Under the pieces are notes generated by a model. The model had not been told where the DNA came from. It was given only the letters and a program-made list of their open reading frames with translations, and did no database searches. A DNA stretch of 64,000 nucleotides from Janthinobacterium sp051380735. GTDB taxonomy: Bacteria > Pseudomonadota > Gammaproteobacteria > Burkholderiales > Burkholderiaceae_D. The translations under genes were made by a program, and so were the position numbers. The DNA is taken from assembly GCF_051380735.1 (NCBI RefSeq), contig NZ_JBNYXQ010000007.1, positions 1 through 64,000 on the forward strand. The letters are read 5' to 3'. Shown here in pieces: positions 8,020 to 16,906 of this stretch. Position 1 is the stretch's first letter. Each line of letters begins with the position of its first letter.

Positions 8020-8982
8020 ATGAAAATTGCATTCCTTGCCGATCCGCTGGCAGGCTTCAAGACCTACAAAGATTCCACTTTCGCCATGATGCGCGAAGCG
8101 GCCCGCCGCGGCCACGCCGTGTACGCCTTCGAACAGAAGAACATGGCGCTGGAAGAAGGCATCGTCACGGCGCAAGTGCAGCAAATCACCCTGACCGGCG
8201 ACGAGCATGACTGGTACAAGGTTGTGTCGACCGAAGAAGTGCGCCTGTCCGTGTTTGATGCCATTATCGAACGCAAGGATCCGCCGTTCGACATGGAATA
8301 TGTGTATGGCACCTATTTGCTGGAACTGGCCGAAAAGCAGGGCGCGCGCGTGTTCAACAAGCCGTCGGCAATCCGTGACAACAATGAAAAACTGGCGATC
8401 GCGCAGTTTTCGGAATTCACTTCACCCACTCTGGTGACGTCGAACGAGGCGCGCCTGCGCGCTTTCCACGCCAAGCACCAGGACGTGATCTTCAAGCCGC
8501 TCGACGGCATGGGCGGCACCGGCATTTTCCGTGTCAAGGCTGACGCCCTGAACCTCGGCGCCATCATCGAGACGCTGACCGGCAACGGCGCGCAGACCAT
8601 CATGGCGCAGCGTTTCATTGCCGATATCGACAAGGGTGACAAGCGTATTTTGGTGATCGGCGGCAAGCCGGTGCCATATTGCCTGGCGCGCATCCCGCAA
8701 AACGGCGAAGTGCGCGGCAACCTGGCCGCCGGCGGCAAGGGCGTGGCCCAGCCATTGACGGCGCGCGACCAGGAAATCGCCGAAAAGCTCGGCCCCATCC
8801 TGGCCGGGCGTGGCCTGATGCTGGTAGGATTGGACGTGATCGGCGACTACCTGACGGAAGTCAACGTCACCAGCCCGACCTGTTTCCAGGAAATTGCGCA
8901 GCAGACCGGTTTTGACGTGGCCGCCATGTTTATCGACGCGGTCGAGCAGGGCGTGGCGCAGTCACCTGCGGCGACGGTATAA
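8020..8982 (+). CDS. gshB: Glutathione synthetase
   Basis: A 320-residue ATP-grasp enzyme that adds glycine to gamma-glutamylcysteine. Seen are the N-terminal MKIAFLADPLAGFKTYKDST, the ATP-binding run VIFKPLDGMGGTGIFR, the LVIGGKPVPYCLARIP strand and the C-terminal YLTEVNVTSPTCFQE that binds metal and substrate. Length is normal (E. coli 316). It follows gshA and precedes the PTS gene by 9 bases, so it is very probably co-transcribed with both. Confidence 0.95.
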   Translation: MKIAFLADPLAGFKTYKDSTFAMMREAARRGHAVYAFEQKNMALEEGIVTAQVQQITLTGDEHDWYKVVSTEEVRLSVFDAIIERKDPPFDMEYVYGTYLLELAEKQGARVFNKPSAIRDNNEKLAIAQFSEFTSPTLVTSNEARLRAFHAKHQDVIFKPLDGMGGTGIFRVKADALNLGAIIETLTGNGAQTIMAQRFIADIDKGDKRILVIGGKPVPYCLARIPQNGEVRGNLAAGGKGVAQPLTARDQEIAEKLGPILAGRGLMLVGLDVIGDYLTEVNVTSPTCFQEIAQQTGFDVAAMFIDAVEQGVAQSPAATV

Positions 8983-8991
8983 GGAACAGAT

Positions 8992-9396
8992 ATGGTAGGG
9001 ATTTTGCTCATGACACACGCACCGCTGGGCCAGGCATTCATTGCCGCCTGCGCGCATGTGTTTCGCGGACCGACCGAGCGTTTCGAGGCGATTGACGTGC
9101 TGGCCGACCAGGACCTGGCCGAAGTGCAGAAGCTCGCCTCGGCCGCCATCTGCCGCCTCGACGACGGTTCCGGCGTGCTGGTGATCACCGATGTGAAAGG
9201 CGGCACGCCGTCGAACTGCTGCAACAAGCTGGCCGATGCGGGGCGCGTGGAAGTGATCGCCGGCATCAGCCTACCGATGCTGCTGCGCGCCATCACGTAT
9301 CGCCGCGACACGCTCGACGTGGTGGTCGAGATGGCGCTGGCCGGTGCGCAAAGCGGCGCCGTGCGCGTCGACAACCGCATTCGTGTGGGTGAATAA
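8992..9396 (+). CDS. PTS EIIA component, mannose (EIIA-Man) type
   Basis: A 134-residue protein with the phosphorylatable His9 in GILLMTHAPLG and the GGTPSN loop (about residue 69) of EIIA-Man. No EIIB or EIIC gene is nearby, so it is unlikely to serve sugar uptake. Together with HPr and EI just downstream it forms the incomplete, regulatory PTS known in betaproteobacteria. Co-localisation with gshAB is seen; a regulatory job is inferred from the missing permease. Confidence 0.9.
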   Translation: MVGILLMTHAPLGQAFIAACAHVFRGPTERFEAIDVLADQDLAEVQKLASAAICRLDDGSGVLVITDVKGGTPSNCCNKLADAGRVEVIAGISLPMLLRAITYRRDTLDVVVEMALAGAQSGAVRVDNRIRVGE

Positions 9397-9409
9397 AGCA
9401 TGACATGGC

Positions 9410-9439
9410 CGCCGCCCTGAAGGCGGCGCAAGTTTTTTT
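9410..9439 (+). terminator. Terminator-like hairpin between EIIA and ptsH
   Basis: CGCCGCC (9410-9416) and GGCGGCG (9422-9428) form a perfect 7-bp stem with loop CTGAA, followed by CAAG and seven T (9433-9439). The four bases before the T-run should weaken it, so it may act as an attenuator that lowers ptsH-ptsI expression relative to the gsh genes, or as a stop with ptsH driven from its own promoter. Confidence 0.6.
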
Positions 9440-9461
9440 CAGGGATAGAGACTAGATAAAA

Positions 9462-9731
9462 ATGATACAAAAAGAACTCGAAATCATCAACAAACTGGGC
9501 CTGCATGCACGCGCCTCGGCCAAATTTACCCAGATGGCCGCCCGCTACAAAAGCGATGTATGGCTGACTCGCAATGCGCGCCGCATCAACGCCAAATCCA
9601 TCATGGGCGTGATGATGCTGGCCGCCGGCAAGGGCGCGAAAGTGACCCTGGAAGCGGAAGGCCCAGATGAGCAGGCATGCGTCGAGGCGCTGTCCGCCCT
9701 GATCAACGACAGGTTTGGCGAAGGCGAGTAA
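9462..9731 (+). CDS. ptsH: Phosphocarrier protein HPr
   Basis: An 89-residue HPr with the active His15 in NKLGLHARAS and Ser46 in NAKSIMGVMM, the position used by HPr kinase in other bacteria. HPr takes phosphate from EI and passes it to EIIA proteins, here presumably the EIIA-Man encoded upstream. ptsI follows on the same strand. Confidence 0.95.
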   Translation: MIQKELEIINKLGLHARASAKFTQMAARYKSDVWLTRNARRINAKSIMGVMMLAAGKGAKVTLEAEGPDEQACVEALSALINDRFGEGE

Positions 9732-9775
9732 TGCCCGCCGAACGCAGCCGCAGCCGCTTTCCCACAGGTCATCCC

Positions 9776-11518
9776 ATGGCTTCCTTCACGCTCCACGGCA
9801 TTCCCGTTTCGCGCGGCATCGCCATCGGCCGCGCGCACCTGCTGGCGCCGGCGGCCCTGGACGTCAAGCATTACCTGGTGGCCCAGGAGCAGATCGAAGC
9901 CGAGGTGCTGCGCTTGCAAAACGCGATCGCCGCCGTCCACAAGGAATTGCAAACCCTGTGGAACGAACTGCCGAAAGACGCCCCCACCGAGCTGGGCGCC
10001 TTTATCGACGTGCATGTGCTGATCCTGTCCGACCCGATGATTTCCGAAGCGCCGCTCGACATTATCCGTTCGCGCCATTACAACGCCGAATGGGCGTTGC
10101 TGACGCAGATCGATGAACTGTCTGCCCAGTTCGACGAAATCGAAGATCCGTATTTGCGCGAGCGCAAGGCCGACATCCAGCAGGTAGCCGAACGCGTGCT
10201 GAAAGTGTTGCTCGGCACCGAGCAACTGCTGCCCAAGGCGGCCGCCGAAGACGAATTCACAGCGCAGATGATCGTCGTCGCGCATGATATCTCGCCGGCC
10301 GACATGCTGCAGTTCCGCGACCGCTCGTTTGTCGGCTTCATTACCGACGTCGGCGGCCAGAACTCGCATACCGCCATCGTCGCGCGCAGCCTCGACATTC
10401 CTGCAGCAGTCGGCATGTCGCAGGCCTCGACCCTGATCGAGCAGGACGACTGGCTGATCATCGACGGCGACGCCGGCGTGGTAATCGCCAACCCCAGCCC
10501 GCTGGTGCTGGAACAGTACCGCGAGCGCCAGGTGGCGATGCAGCGTGCGCGCAAGAAGCTGGGCAAGCTGAAGAAAACCCCGGCCGTCACCAGGTGCGGC
10601 ACCGCCATCACCCTGCTGGCCAATATCGAGCTGCCCGATGACTGCGCTTTTGCGCTGGAGTCCGGCGCCGTCGGCGTGGGCCTGTTCCGCTCCGAATTCC
10701 TGTTCATGGGCCGCGCCCACAAGATTCCCTCCGAAGACGAGCAGTTCGAGGCCTACCGCAAGACAGTGCAGTCGATGAAGGGCAAGGTGGTTACCATCCG
10801 CACGCTCGACATCGGCGCCGACAAGCCGCTCGACCAGTCCGACCATACGGCCTTGAATCCGGCGCTGGGCTTGCGCGCGATCCGCTATTGCCTGGCCGAG
10901 CCGCAGCTGTTTTTGACCCAGCTGCGCGCGATTTTGCGTGCTTCGGCCTACGGCAAGGTACGCATTTTGATCCCGATGCTGGCGCATGCCTTCGAGATCG
11001 ACCAGTCGCTGGCGATGATCGCGCAAGCCAAGGCTGCCCTGCGCGAAGAGGGCGTGAAGTTCGACGATGCGGTTGAAGTGGGTGCCATGATCGAGATCCC
11101 GGCCGCCGCGCTGGCGCTGCCGATGTTCGTCAAGCGGCTCGATTTCCTGTCGATCGGCACCAATGATTTGATCCAGTACACGCTGGCGATCGACCGGGTC
11201 GACTACGAAGTGGCGCATCTGTACAACCCGTTGCATCCGGCCGTGCTGCAGTTGATCTCGATGACGATTGCGGCCGGCCACAAGGCGGGCATCGACGTCG
11301 CTGTCTGCGGAGAGATGGCGGGCGACGTGAAACTCACGCGCTTGCTGCTGGGCCTGGGCCTGCGCGAGTTTTCCATGCATCCGGCCCAGTTGCTGGCCGT
11401 CAAGCAGGAGATACTCAATAGCGACCTGGCGCTGATTGCGCCACAAATGCGCAAAATCATGCGCTCGATGGAGCCAAATGTGATCGCCGAAGCTGTCGAA
11501 CAACTGCAGCTGATGTAA
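9776..11518 (+). CDS. ptsI: Phosphoenolpyruvate--protein phosphotransferase (EI)
   Basis: A 580-residue EI. It opens MASFTLHGIPVSRGIAIGRA, has the phospho-histidine His198 in GGQNSHTAIVARSL, and a C-terminal PEP-binding TIM barrel with GLFRSEFLFMGR and DFLSIGTNDLIQYTLA. It autophosphorylates from PEP and hands the phosphate to HPr. The start at 9776 (CAGG upstream) gives the canonical N-terminus. An earlier ATG at 9731, overlapping the ptsH stop as TAATG, would add 15 residues without family similarity, but may help translational coupling. Confidence 0.95.
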   Translation: MASFTLHGIPVSRGIAIGRAHLLAPAALDVKHYLVAQEQIEAEVLRLQNAIAAVHKELQTLWNELPKDAPTELGAFIDVHVLILSDPMISEAPLDIIRSRHYNAEWALLTQIDELSAQFDEIEDPYLRERKADIQQVAERVLKVLLGTEQLLPKAAAEDEFTAQMIVVAHDISPADMLQFRDRSFVGFITDVGGQNSHTAIVARSLDIPAAVGMSQASTLIEQDDWLIIDGDAGVVIANPSPLVLEQYRERQVAMQRARKKLGKLKKTPAVTRCGTAITLLANIELPDDCAFALESGAVGVGLFRSEFLFMGRAHKIPSEDEQFEAYRKTVQSMKGKVVTIRTLDIGADKPLDQSDHTALNPALGLRAIRYCLAEPQLFLTQLRAILRASAYGKVRILIPMLAHAFEIDQSLAMIAQAKAALREEGVKFDDAVEVGAMIEIPAAALALPMFVKRLDFLSIGTNDLIQYTLAIDRVDYEVAHLYNPLHPAVLQLISMTIAAGHKAGIDVAVCGEMAGDVKLTRLLLGLGLREFSMHPAQLLAVKQEILNSDLALIAPQMRKIMRSMEPNVIAEAVEQLQLM

Positions 11519-11535
11519 ACTGTCGGATCAACACC

Positions 11536-11603
11536 AGCGGGACGCATTGCGCGCGGCAAAATGCGTCCCGCTGAAGCTGCGGAGCCTTTCATCGCGACTC
11601 CGC
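11536..11603 (+). other. Two stem-loops between ptsI and metX
   Basis: AGCGGGACGCATT (11536-11548) pairs perfectly with AATGCGTCCCGCT (11560-11572), and GCGGAG (11579-11584) pairs with CTCCGC (11598-11603). Neither has a T-run. They could be the end of the ptsI message or part of a structured metX leader. I do not recognise a SAM-II, SAM-I or SAH riboswitch core in them. Confidence 0.5.
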
Positions 11604-11650
11604 ATCGATCATGGCCCGCGGGGCCGCCCCCCTAGATAAACCGACACACC

Positions 11651-12847
11651 ATGTCATCCATTGGAATTGTTTCGCCGCAAACCATGTATTTTGCGCACCC
11701 CCTGCAGCTGCAAAGCGGCGCCTCGCTGCAGGACTATATGTTGATGTATGAAACCTACGGCACCCTGAACGCCGACAAATCGAACGCGGTGCTGGTCTGC
11801 CATGCGCTGAACGCCTCGCACCACGTGGCTGGCACCTATGCCGACGAGCCTAAAAGCATCGGCTGGTGGGACAATATGGTGGGGCCGGGCAAGCCGCTCG
11901 ATACCGACAAGTTCTTCGTCATCGGCGTCAACAACCTCGGTTCCTGCTTCGGCTCGACGGGCCCGATGCACACCAACCCTGCCACCGGCAAGCCATATGG
12001 CGCGGCGTTTCCAGTCGTGACCGTGGAAGACTGGGTCAGCGCGCAGGCGCGCCTGGCCGACGAGCTGGGGATCACTCAGTTCGCCGCCGTGATGGGTGGC
12101 TCTCTGGGCGGCATGCAGGCGCTGGCCTGGAGCATCATGTACCCCGAGCGGCTGCGTCACTGCGTGGTGATCGCGTCGACGGCCAAGCTGTCGGCACAGA
12201 ATATCGCCTTCAACGACGTCGCCCGCCAGGCCATTTTGTCGGATCCTGATTACCGTGGCGGCGACTTCTACGAACACGGCGTGGTGCCAAAGAACGGCCT
12301 GCGCGTGGCGCGCATGGTCGGCCATATCACCTACCTGTCGAATGACGACATGGCCGAAAAATTTGGCCGCAAGCTGCGCGATGCGGCGCAGACGGGCGAC
12401 TACAAATTCGGCTTCGGCATCGACTTCGAGATCGAATCGTATTTGCGCTACCAGGGCGACAAATTTTCCGAGTATTTTGACGCCAACACGTATCTGCTGA
12501 TCACCAAGGCGCTCGATTATTTCGACCCGGCGCGCGCCCATGGAGGCAACCTGGCCAGGGCGCTGGCCGGTACTCGTGCCAAGTTTTTCCTGGCCTCGTT
12601 TTCCACCGACTGGCGGTTTTCGCCCGAGCGCAGCCGCGAAATCGTCGAGGCGCTGGTGTGCAACCGGCGCCAGGTGACCTACGCCGAGATCGATGCACCG
12701 CACGGCCACGACGCCTTCTTGCTGGAAGATGCGCGCTACATGAACATGGTGCGTGCCTATTACGGCCAGGTGTGGAACGAGATCAAGGCCGGCGTGCCGG
12801 CCGTACAGAACCATCAGCTGCGTCAGGGCGCCGGGGAGATCGCATGA
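11651..12847 (+). CDS. metX: Homoserine O-acyltransferase MetX
   Basis: A 398-residue alpha/beta-hydrolase-fold enzyme that acylates homoserine for methionine synthesis. The nucleophile is in GGSLGGMQAL, the Asp in SFSTDWRFSPERS and the His in HGHDAFLLE, giving the full catalytic triad. In betaproteobacteria many MetX proteins use succinyl-CoA rather than acetyl-CoA; the sequence alone does not settle this. metW overlaps the stop (ATGA), and MetX of this group is reported to depend on MetW. Confidence 0.93.
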   Translation: MSSIGIVSPQTMYFAHPLQLQSGASLQDYMLMYETYGTLNADKSNAVLVCHALNASHHVAGTYADEPKSIGWWDNMVGPGKPLDTDKFFVIGVNNLGSCFGSTGPMHTNPATGKPYGAAFPVVTVEDWVSAQARLADELGITQFAAVMGGSLGGMQALAWSIMYPERLRHCVVIASTAKLSAQNIAFNDVARQAILSDPDYRGGDFYEHGVVPKNGLRVARMVGHITYLSNDDMAEKFGRKLRDAAQTGDYKFGFGIDFEIESYLRYQGDKFSEYFDANTYLLITKALDYFDPARAHGGNLARALAGTRAKFFLASFSTDWRFSPERSREIVEALVCNRRQVTYAEIDAPHGHDAFLLEDARYMNMVRAYYGQVWNEIKAGVPAVQNHQLRQGAGEIA

Positions 12848-13458
12848 ATTTCGAAGAACTGAGCGCGCTGCGCCCCGACCTGGCCTTTATCGCCCACTGG
12901 GTGCCGGACCAGGCTCACGTGCTCGACGTCGGCTGCGGCGATGGCGTGATGCTGGAATACCTGCAAAGCAGCGGCAAGGGCTGCAGCGGCTACGGCCTGG
13001 AAATCGCCGACGACAAGGTGCTGGCCAGCACCCGCCGTGGCGTGCAGGTGATACAGCAGGACATGGAAAAAGGCCTGGCTATCTTCGGCGACAACAGTTT
13101 CGACACGGTGTTGTGCCTGTCGTCGCTGCAGATGATGAAGCAGGTCGAGCCGCTGCTGCGCGACATCGTGCGCGTCGGTACCGAGGCCATCGTTTCGTTC
13201 CCGAATTTTGCCTACTGGCCGCACCGCGTTTCCTTGCTCAAGGGCCGCATGCCGGTGTCGAAGTCCTTGCCCTACCAATGGTACGATACGCCCAACGTAC
13301 GCTGTGCCACCATCAATGACTTCCGCGAGCTGGCTGAGGAATGCGGCCTGGAAGTGATCGATTGCGTGGCGCTGGCCGAAGGCAAGATGGTATCGGTGCT
13401 GCCGAACCTGCGCGGCGACCTGGCCGTTTTCCGCCTGCGCAAGAAGAAGGCGCAGTAA
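12844..13458 (+). CDS. metW: Methionine biosynthesis protein MetW
   Basis: A 204-residue SAM-dependent-methyltransferase-like protein with the motif I signature HVLDVGCGDGVML near residue 30. It starts in the metX stop codon (ATGA), which indicates translational coupling. MetW supports MetX activity in several Proteobacteria. The start at 12844 gives the standard MNFEELSALRPDL N-terminus; the same frame is open much further upstream inside metX and those starts were ignored. Confidence 0.92.
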   Translation: MNFEELSALRPDLAFIAHWVPDQAHVLDVGCGDGVMLEYLQSSGKGCSGYGLEIADDKVLASTRRGVQVIQQDMEKGLAIFGDNSFDTVLCLSSLQMMKQVEPLLRDIVRVGTEAIVSFPNFAYWPHRVSLLKGRMPVSKSLPYQWYDTPNVRCATINDFRELAEECGLEVIDCVALAEGKMVSVLPNLRGDLAVFRLRKKKAQ

Positions 13459-13542
13459 GATGCTGCACGAGTGTTGCGATAGTGCAATATGGCGGACGGC
13501 CTGTATGCTAATGTATGACATTGTTTTACGGAGACTTCCCAC

Positions 13543-14448
13543 ATGACGCACTACCCCCACTCGTTCAAACGTTTTACTATCGCTGCCAGCTTGTGCGTCG
13601 CCACCGCACTGTCGCCACTGCCGGCGCTGGCACAGGCCGTGGTCCAGGACGGCATCAAGGTACGTCCCTTGTCCAGCACGCGCATGTTTGCCGGCGGCGT
13701 CGACTTCAATGAACAATCGAAGCAGCAATATACGCAGCTGGTCAACGAAGCCAAGGAAAAAAATGCCCTGGTGCCCGACAGCGACCCGCAGGTCAAGCGC
13801 CTGCGCGCCATCGCCCAGCGCATCATCCCGTTCGCCACGCGCTGGAACGAGGCGGCTGCCAGCTGGAACTGGCAGGTCAACCTGCTCAATTCCGACCAGG
13901 TCAACGCCTTTTGCATGCCGGGCGGGCAGATCGCCTTTTACAGCGGCATCATCACCAAGCTGAACCTGACCGACGACGAAGTGGCCATCGTCATGGGCCA
14001 TGAAATCTCGCATGCGCTGCGCGAGCACTCGCAGGCGCAGGCAGGCAAGGGCAACCTGGCCGCCGTCGGCGCCAAGCTGGCCGGCGCCGGCCTGTCGGCC
14101 TGGCTGGGCGTGGACCCGAACATCACCGGCACTGCCACCAATATGGCGGCGCAGGGCGTGATGCTGAAGTTCTCGCGCGACGACGAACGCGAAGCGGACC
14201 TGATCGGCATGGACCTGGCCGCGCGCGCCGGCTTCGATCCGCGTGCCGGTGTTATCCTGTGGCAGAAAATGGCTGCGCTGAACAAGGGTGCGCCGCCGGA
14301 GTTCCTGTCGACCCACCCGTCGGGCAAGGACCGCATTTCGCAGATGAACAGCCATATGGCGCAGGTGCTGCCGCTGTACGCGCGCAGCAAGGGCGTGTCG
14401 GTCAACGACTTGCCGGCCTACCGCAGCAACGGCGTCGCTTCGCGCTAA
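13543..14448 (+). CDS. M48 family metalloprotease, exported
   Basis: A 301-residue protein with a signal peptide (to about ALAQ, residue 31) and a Zn-protease core. The motif HEISH (His153-His157) lies in VAIVMGHEISHALREHS, and the third ligand is in DDEREADLIGMD. It resembles periplasmic M48 proteases such as LoiP (YggG) that handle misfolded envelope proteins. There is no membrane-helix array as in HtpX. It lies between metW and a pseudouridine synthase, with 4 bases to the latter. Confidence 0.88.
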   Translation: MTHYPHSFKRFTIAASLCVATALSPLPALAQAVVQDGIKVRPLSSTRMFAGGVDFNEQSKQQYTQLVNEAKEKNALVPDSDPQVKRLRAIAQRIIPFATRWNEAAASWNWQVNLLNSDQVNAFCMPGGQIAFYSGIITKLNLTDDEVAIVMGHEISHALREHSQAQAGKGNLAAVGAKLAGAGLSAWLGVDPNITGTATNMAAQGVMLKFSRDDEREADLIGMDLAARAGFDPRAGVILWQKMAALNKGAPPEFLSTHPSGKDRISQMNSHMAQVLPLYARSKGVSVNDLPAYRSNGVASR

Positions 14449-14452
14449 GCAC

Positions 14453-15340
14453 ATGACGGCGCCACCACTGCCGATGCGCGATGGCGTAGCCGCCAGCTAC
14501 CTGTGGCTGCCGCAAGGGCAGTGGCCCGACATGCTGGCGTTCCTGGTGGAGCGCTATCCGCAGATCAGTGCCACGCAATGGCTGGACCGCATGGCGCGCG
14601 GCGAGGTGGTTGACGGCGATGGCCAGGTACTGCTGCCCGGCAGTGCCTGCCGGCGCGGCATGCGCATCTTTTATTACCGCGAACTGGAACGTGAAACGCC
14701 GATACCGTTCCAGGAACAGATACTGTTCGAAGACGAGCATCTGTTGGTGGTCGACAAGCCGCATTTTTTGCCGATGACCCCGGGCGGGCGCTTTGTGCAA
14801 GAAACGCTATTGACGCGGCTGAAGAAGAAGCTCGATTGCGCCGACCTGACGCCAGTGCATCGCCTGGACCGCGAAACGGCCGGCGTGGTGATTTTCTCAC
14901 GCCGACCGTCCAGTCGCGGCGCCTACCAGACCCTGTTCCAGCGCCGTGAAATCCATAAAGTCTATGAAGCGCTGGCGCCGCGCCTGCACGGCCACGATTT
15001 TCCGTTTACCTACCGCAGCCGCATGGTCGATGGCGACAAGTTCTTCCTCATGCGCGAGGAAGCGGGCGAGCCGAACTCGGAAACCATTATCGACATCATC
15101 GAAGAACGTGGCGAGTTGGCCCTGTACCGCTTGCAGCCACACACGGGCCGCAAGCACCAGCTGCGCGTGCACCTGGCCGCGCTGGGCATCCCGATTGTCA
15201 ACGATGCGTTTTATCCGGTGGCGCTGCCGTGCAAGCAGGACGATATGTCGCAGCCGCTGCAGTTGATGGCGCGGGCGATCAGTTTTGTCGACCCCTTGAG
15301 CGGCGAACAGCGCCAATTCGACAGCCGGCGCAACCTGTAA
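14453..15340 (+). CDS. RluA-family pseudouridine synthase
   Basis: A 295-residue enzyme with the catalytic-Asp motif HRLDRETAG and the C-terminal RLQPHTGRKHQLRVHLAALGIPIVND typical of RluA/RluC/RluD-type synthases. The N-terminal ~85 residues resemble an S4-like RNA-binding region. Which uridine in rRNA or tRNA is modified cannot be told from sequence. The gene begins 4 bases after the M48 gene and ends 3 bases from the convergent exonuclease gene. Confidence 0.88.
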   Translation: MTAPPLPMRDGVAASYLWLPQGQWPDMLAFLVERYPQISATQWLDRMARGEVVDGDGQVLLPGSACRRGMRIFYYRELERETPIPFQEQILFEDEHLLVVDKPHFLPMTPGGRFVQETLLTRLKKKLDCADLTPVHRLDRETAGVVIFSRRPSSRGAYQTLFQRREIHKVYEALAPRLHGHDFPFTYRSRMVDGDKFFLMREEAGEPNSETIIDIIEERGELALYRLQPHTGRKHQLRVHLAALGIPIVNDAFYPVALPCKQDDMSQPLQLMARAISFVDPLSGEQRQFDSRRNL

Positions 15341-15343
15341 CTC

Positions 15344-16120
15344 TTACGCGCGGATCGTGTAGTCGATGATCAATGGCGCGTGATCCGAAAACTTTTCATC
15401 CTTGTACACGCTGACCGTATGCGCCTGCGCCGCGATGCCCGGCGTGGCCACATGGTAGTCGATGCGCCAGCCGACGTTTTTCGCATAGGCCTGGCCACGG
15501 TTGCTCCACCAGGTGTACTGGTCTTCGCGCTTGTCCAGGCCACGGTGCACGTCGACAAAGCCCACCTCATCGAACACGCGCGTGAGCCAGGCTCTTTCTT
15601 CCGGCAGGAAGCCCGAGTTCTTCTTGTTGCCCTTCCAGTTCTTCAGGTCGATCTCGTGGTGGGCGATATTCCAGTCACCGCAGATCACCACCTCGCGGCC
15701 CAGCGCCTTTAACGTCAGCAAATGCGGCAGGAATACGTCCATGAAACGGAACTTGGCTTCCTGGCGCTCGGGGCCGGACGAACCGGATGGGCAGTAGACG
15801 GAAATGACGGTCAGGTTGCCGAAGTCGCAACGCACATAGCGGCCTTCGGCGTCGAATTCAGGGCAGCCAAAGCCGATATGCACCGCATCGGGTTGCACCT
15901 TGCTGTACACGCCGGTACCCGAATAGCCCTTCTTTTCGGCATAGTGGAAATGGCCATGGTAGCCGTGCGGGTTGAGAAACTCCGGCGTCATGTCGGGCAA
16001 TTGCGCCTTCAGTTCCTGCACGCAGATAAAGTCGGCCGTCTGCGTGCCCATCCAGTTGAAAAAGCCTTTTTTGGCGGCGGAACGGATGCCGTTCAGGTTG
16101 GCGGAGATAATTTTTGGCAT
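15344..16120 (-). CDS. xth: Exodeoxyribonuclease III
   Basis: A 258-residue exonuclease/AP-endonuclease of the EEP fold. Seen: MPKIISANLNGIRSAAKKGF, the metal ligand Glu in FICVQELKAQ, the GDWNIAHHEIDL active-site loop and the terminal SDHAPLIIDY His. It cleaves abasic sites and degrades 3' ends in base-excision repair. Length is near that of E. coli XthA (268). Confidence 0.94.
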   Translation of the reverse strand: MPKIISANLNGIRSAAKKGFFNWMGTQTADFICVQELKAQLPDMTPEFLNPHGYHGHFHYAEKKGYSGTGVYSKVQPDAVHIGFGCPEFDAEGRYVRCDFGNLTVISVYCPSGSSGPERQEAKFRFMDVFLPHLLTLKALGREVVICGDWNIAHHEIDLKNWKGNKKNSGFLPEERAWLTRVFDEVGFVDVHRGLDKREDQYTWWSNRGQAYAKNVGWRIDYHVATPGIAAQAHTVSVYKDEKFSDHAPLIIDYTIRA

Positions 16121-16209
16121 AGGAGGGAAAGGAAAAGGGGCAAAAGTGGCGATTGTCTCGCTGCTGCGCGCGGATTAAAATACAGGCACTTTTAAAAAAT
16201 GAGGCTCAT

Positions 16210-16872
16210 GTGAATAATTTACGCCAGCAGTTTATCGCGTTTTCGGTATCCAAGGGAGTCTTGCGGTTCGGCGAGTTCACCACCAAGGCCGGCCGCCAGT
16301 CGCCTTACTTCTTCAACGCGGGCCTGTTCCATGACGGCGCCACCCTGGCCGAACTGGCCCAGTTCTACGCGCAGACCCTGCTCGATTCCGGCGTTCAATT
16401 CGACATGCTGTTCGGCCCCGCCTACAAAGGCATCACGCTGGCCTCGGCCACTGCCGTGGCGCTGGCCGGCAAGGGCCGCAACACCTCATTCGCCTTCAAC
16501 CGCAAGGAAGCCAAGGACCACGGCGAAGGCGGCACCATCGTCGGCGCCAAACTTGCCGGCAAGGTCGTCATTATTGACGATGTGATTTCGGCCGGTACCT
16601 CGGTGCGCGAATCGGTGGACATGATACGCGCCGCCGGTGCCGAACCGTGCGCCGTGCTGATCGCACTGGACCGCATGGAGCGTTCAGGCCCGGATGGCCA
16701 GCTCTCGCCCTCATCGGCGGTGCAGGAAGTGACGAAACAATATGGCATTCCCGTCATCTCGATCGGCAACCTCGACGACCTGTTCGGCTACCTGAACGGC
16801 GAGGGCGCCGATCCGGAACTGCTCAAGTACAAAGAAGCCGTCTCTGCCTACCGCACGCGCTACGGTATTTGA
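16210..16872 (+). CDS. pyrE: Orotate phosphoribosyltransferase
   Basis: A 220-residue enzyme that makes orotidine 5'-phosphate from orotate and PRPP in pyrimidine synthesis. The PRPP-binding motif KVVIIDDVISAGTSVRES and the N-terminal KGVLRFGEFTTKAGRQSPYFFNAG are clear. The start is taken as GTG at 16210, preceded by GAGG with a 5-base gap. The adjacent ATG (16208) is out of frame and meets a stop at once (ATGTGA). Confidence 0.93.
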   Translation: MNNLRQQFIAFSVSKGVLRFGEFTTKAGRQSPYFFNAGLFHDGATLAELAQFYAQTLLDSGVQFDMLFGPAYKGITLASATAVALAGKGRNTSFAFNRKEAKDHGEGGTIVGAKLAGKVVIIDDVISAGTSVRESVDMIRAAGAEPCAVLIALDRMERSGPDGQLSPSSAVQEVTKQYGIPVISIGNLDDLFGYLNGEGADPELLKYKEAVSAYRTRYGI

Positions 16873-16906
16873 AGCGTGCATGGCGGGTGCCATGGTTGAT
16901 GCATGA

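Noticed and set aside
11519..11650. SAM-II riboswitch before metX
   Set aside because: The stems are present, but the pseudoknot sequence pattern I know for this class (such as the GCUAAA segment after the first stem) is missing.
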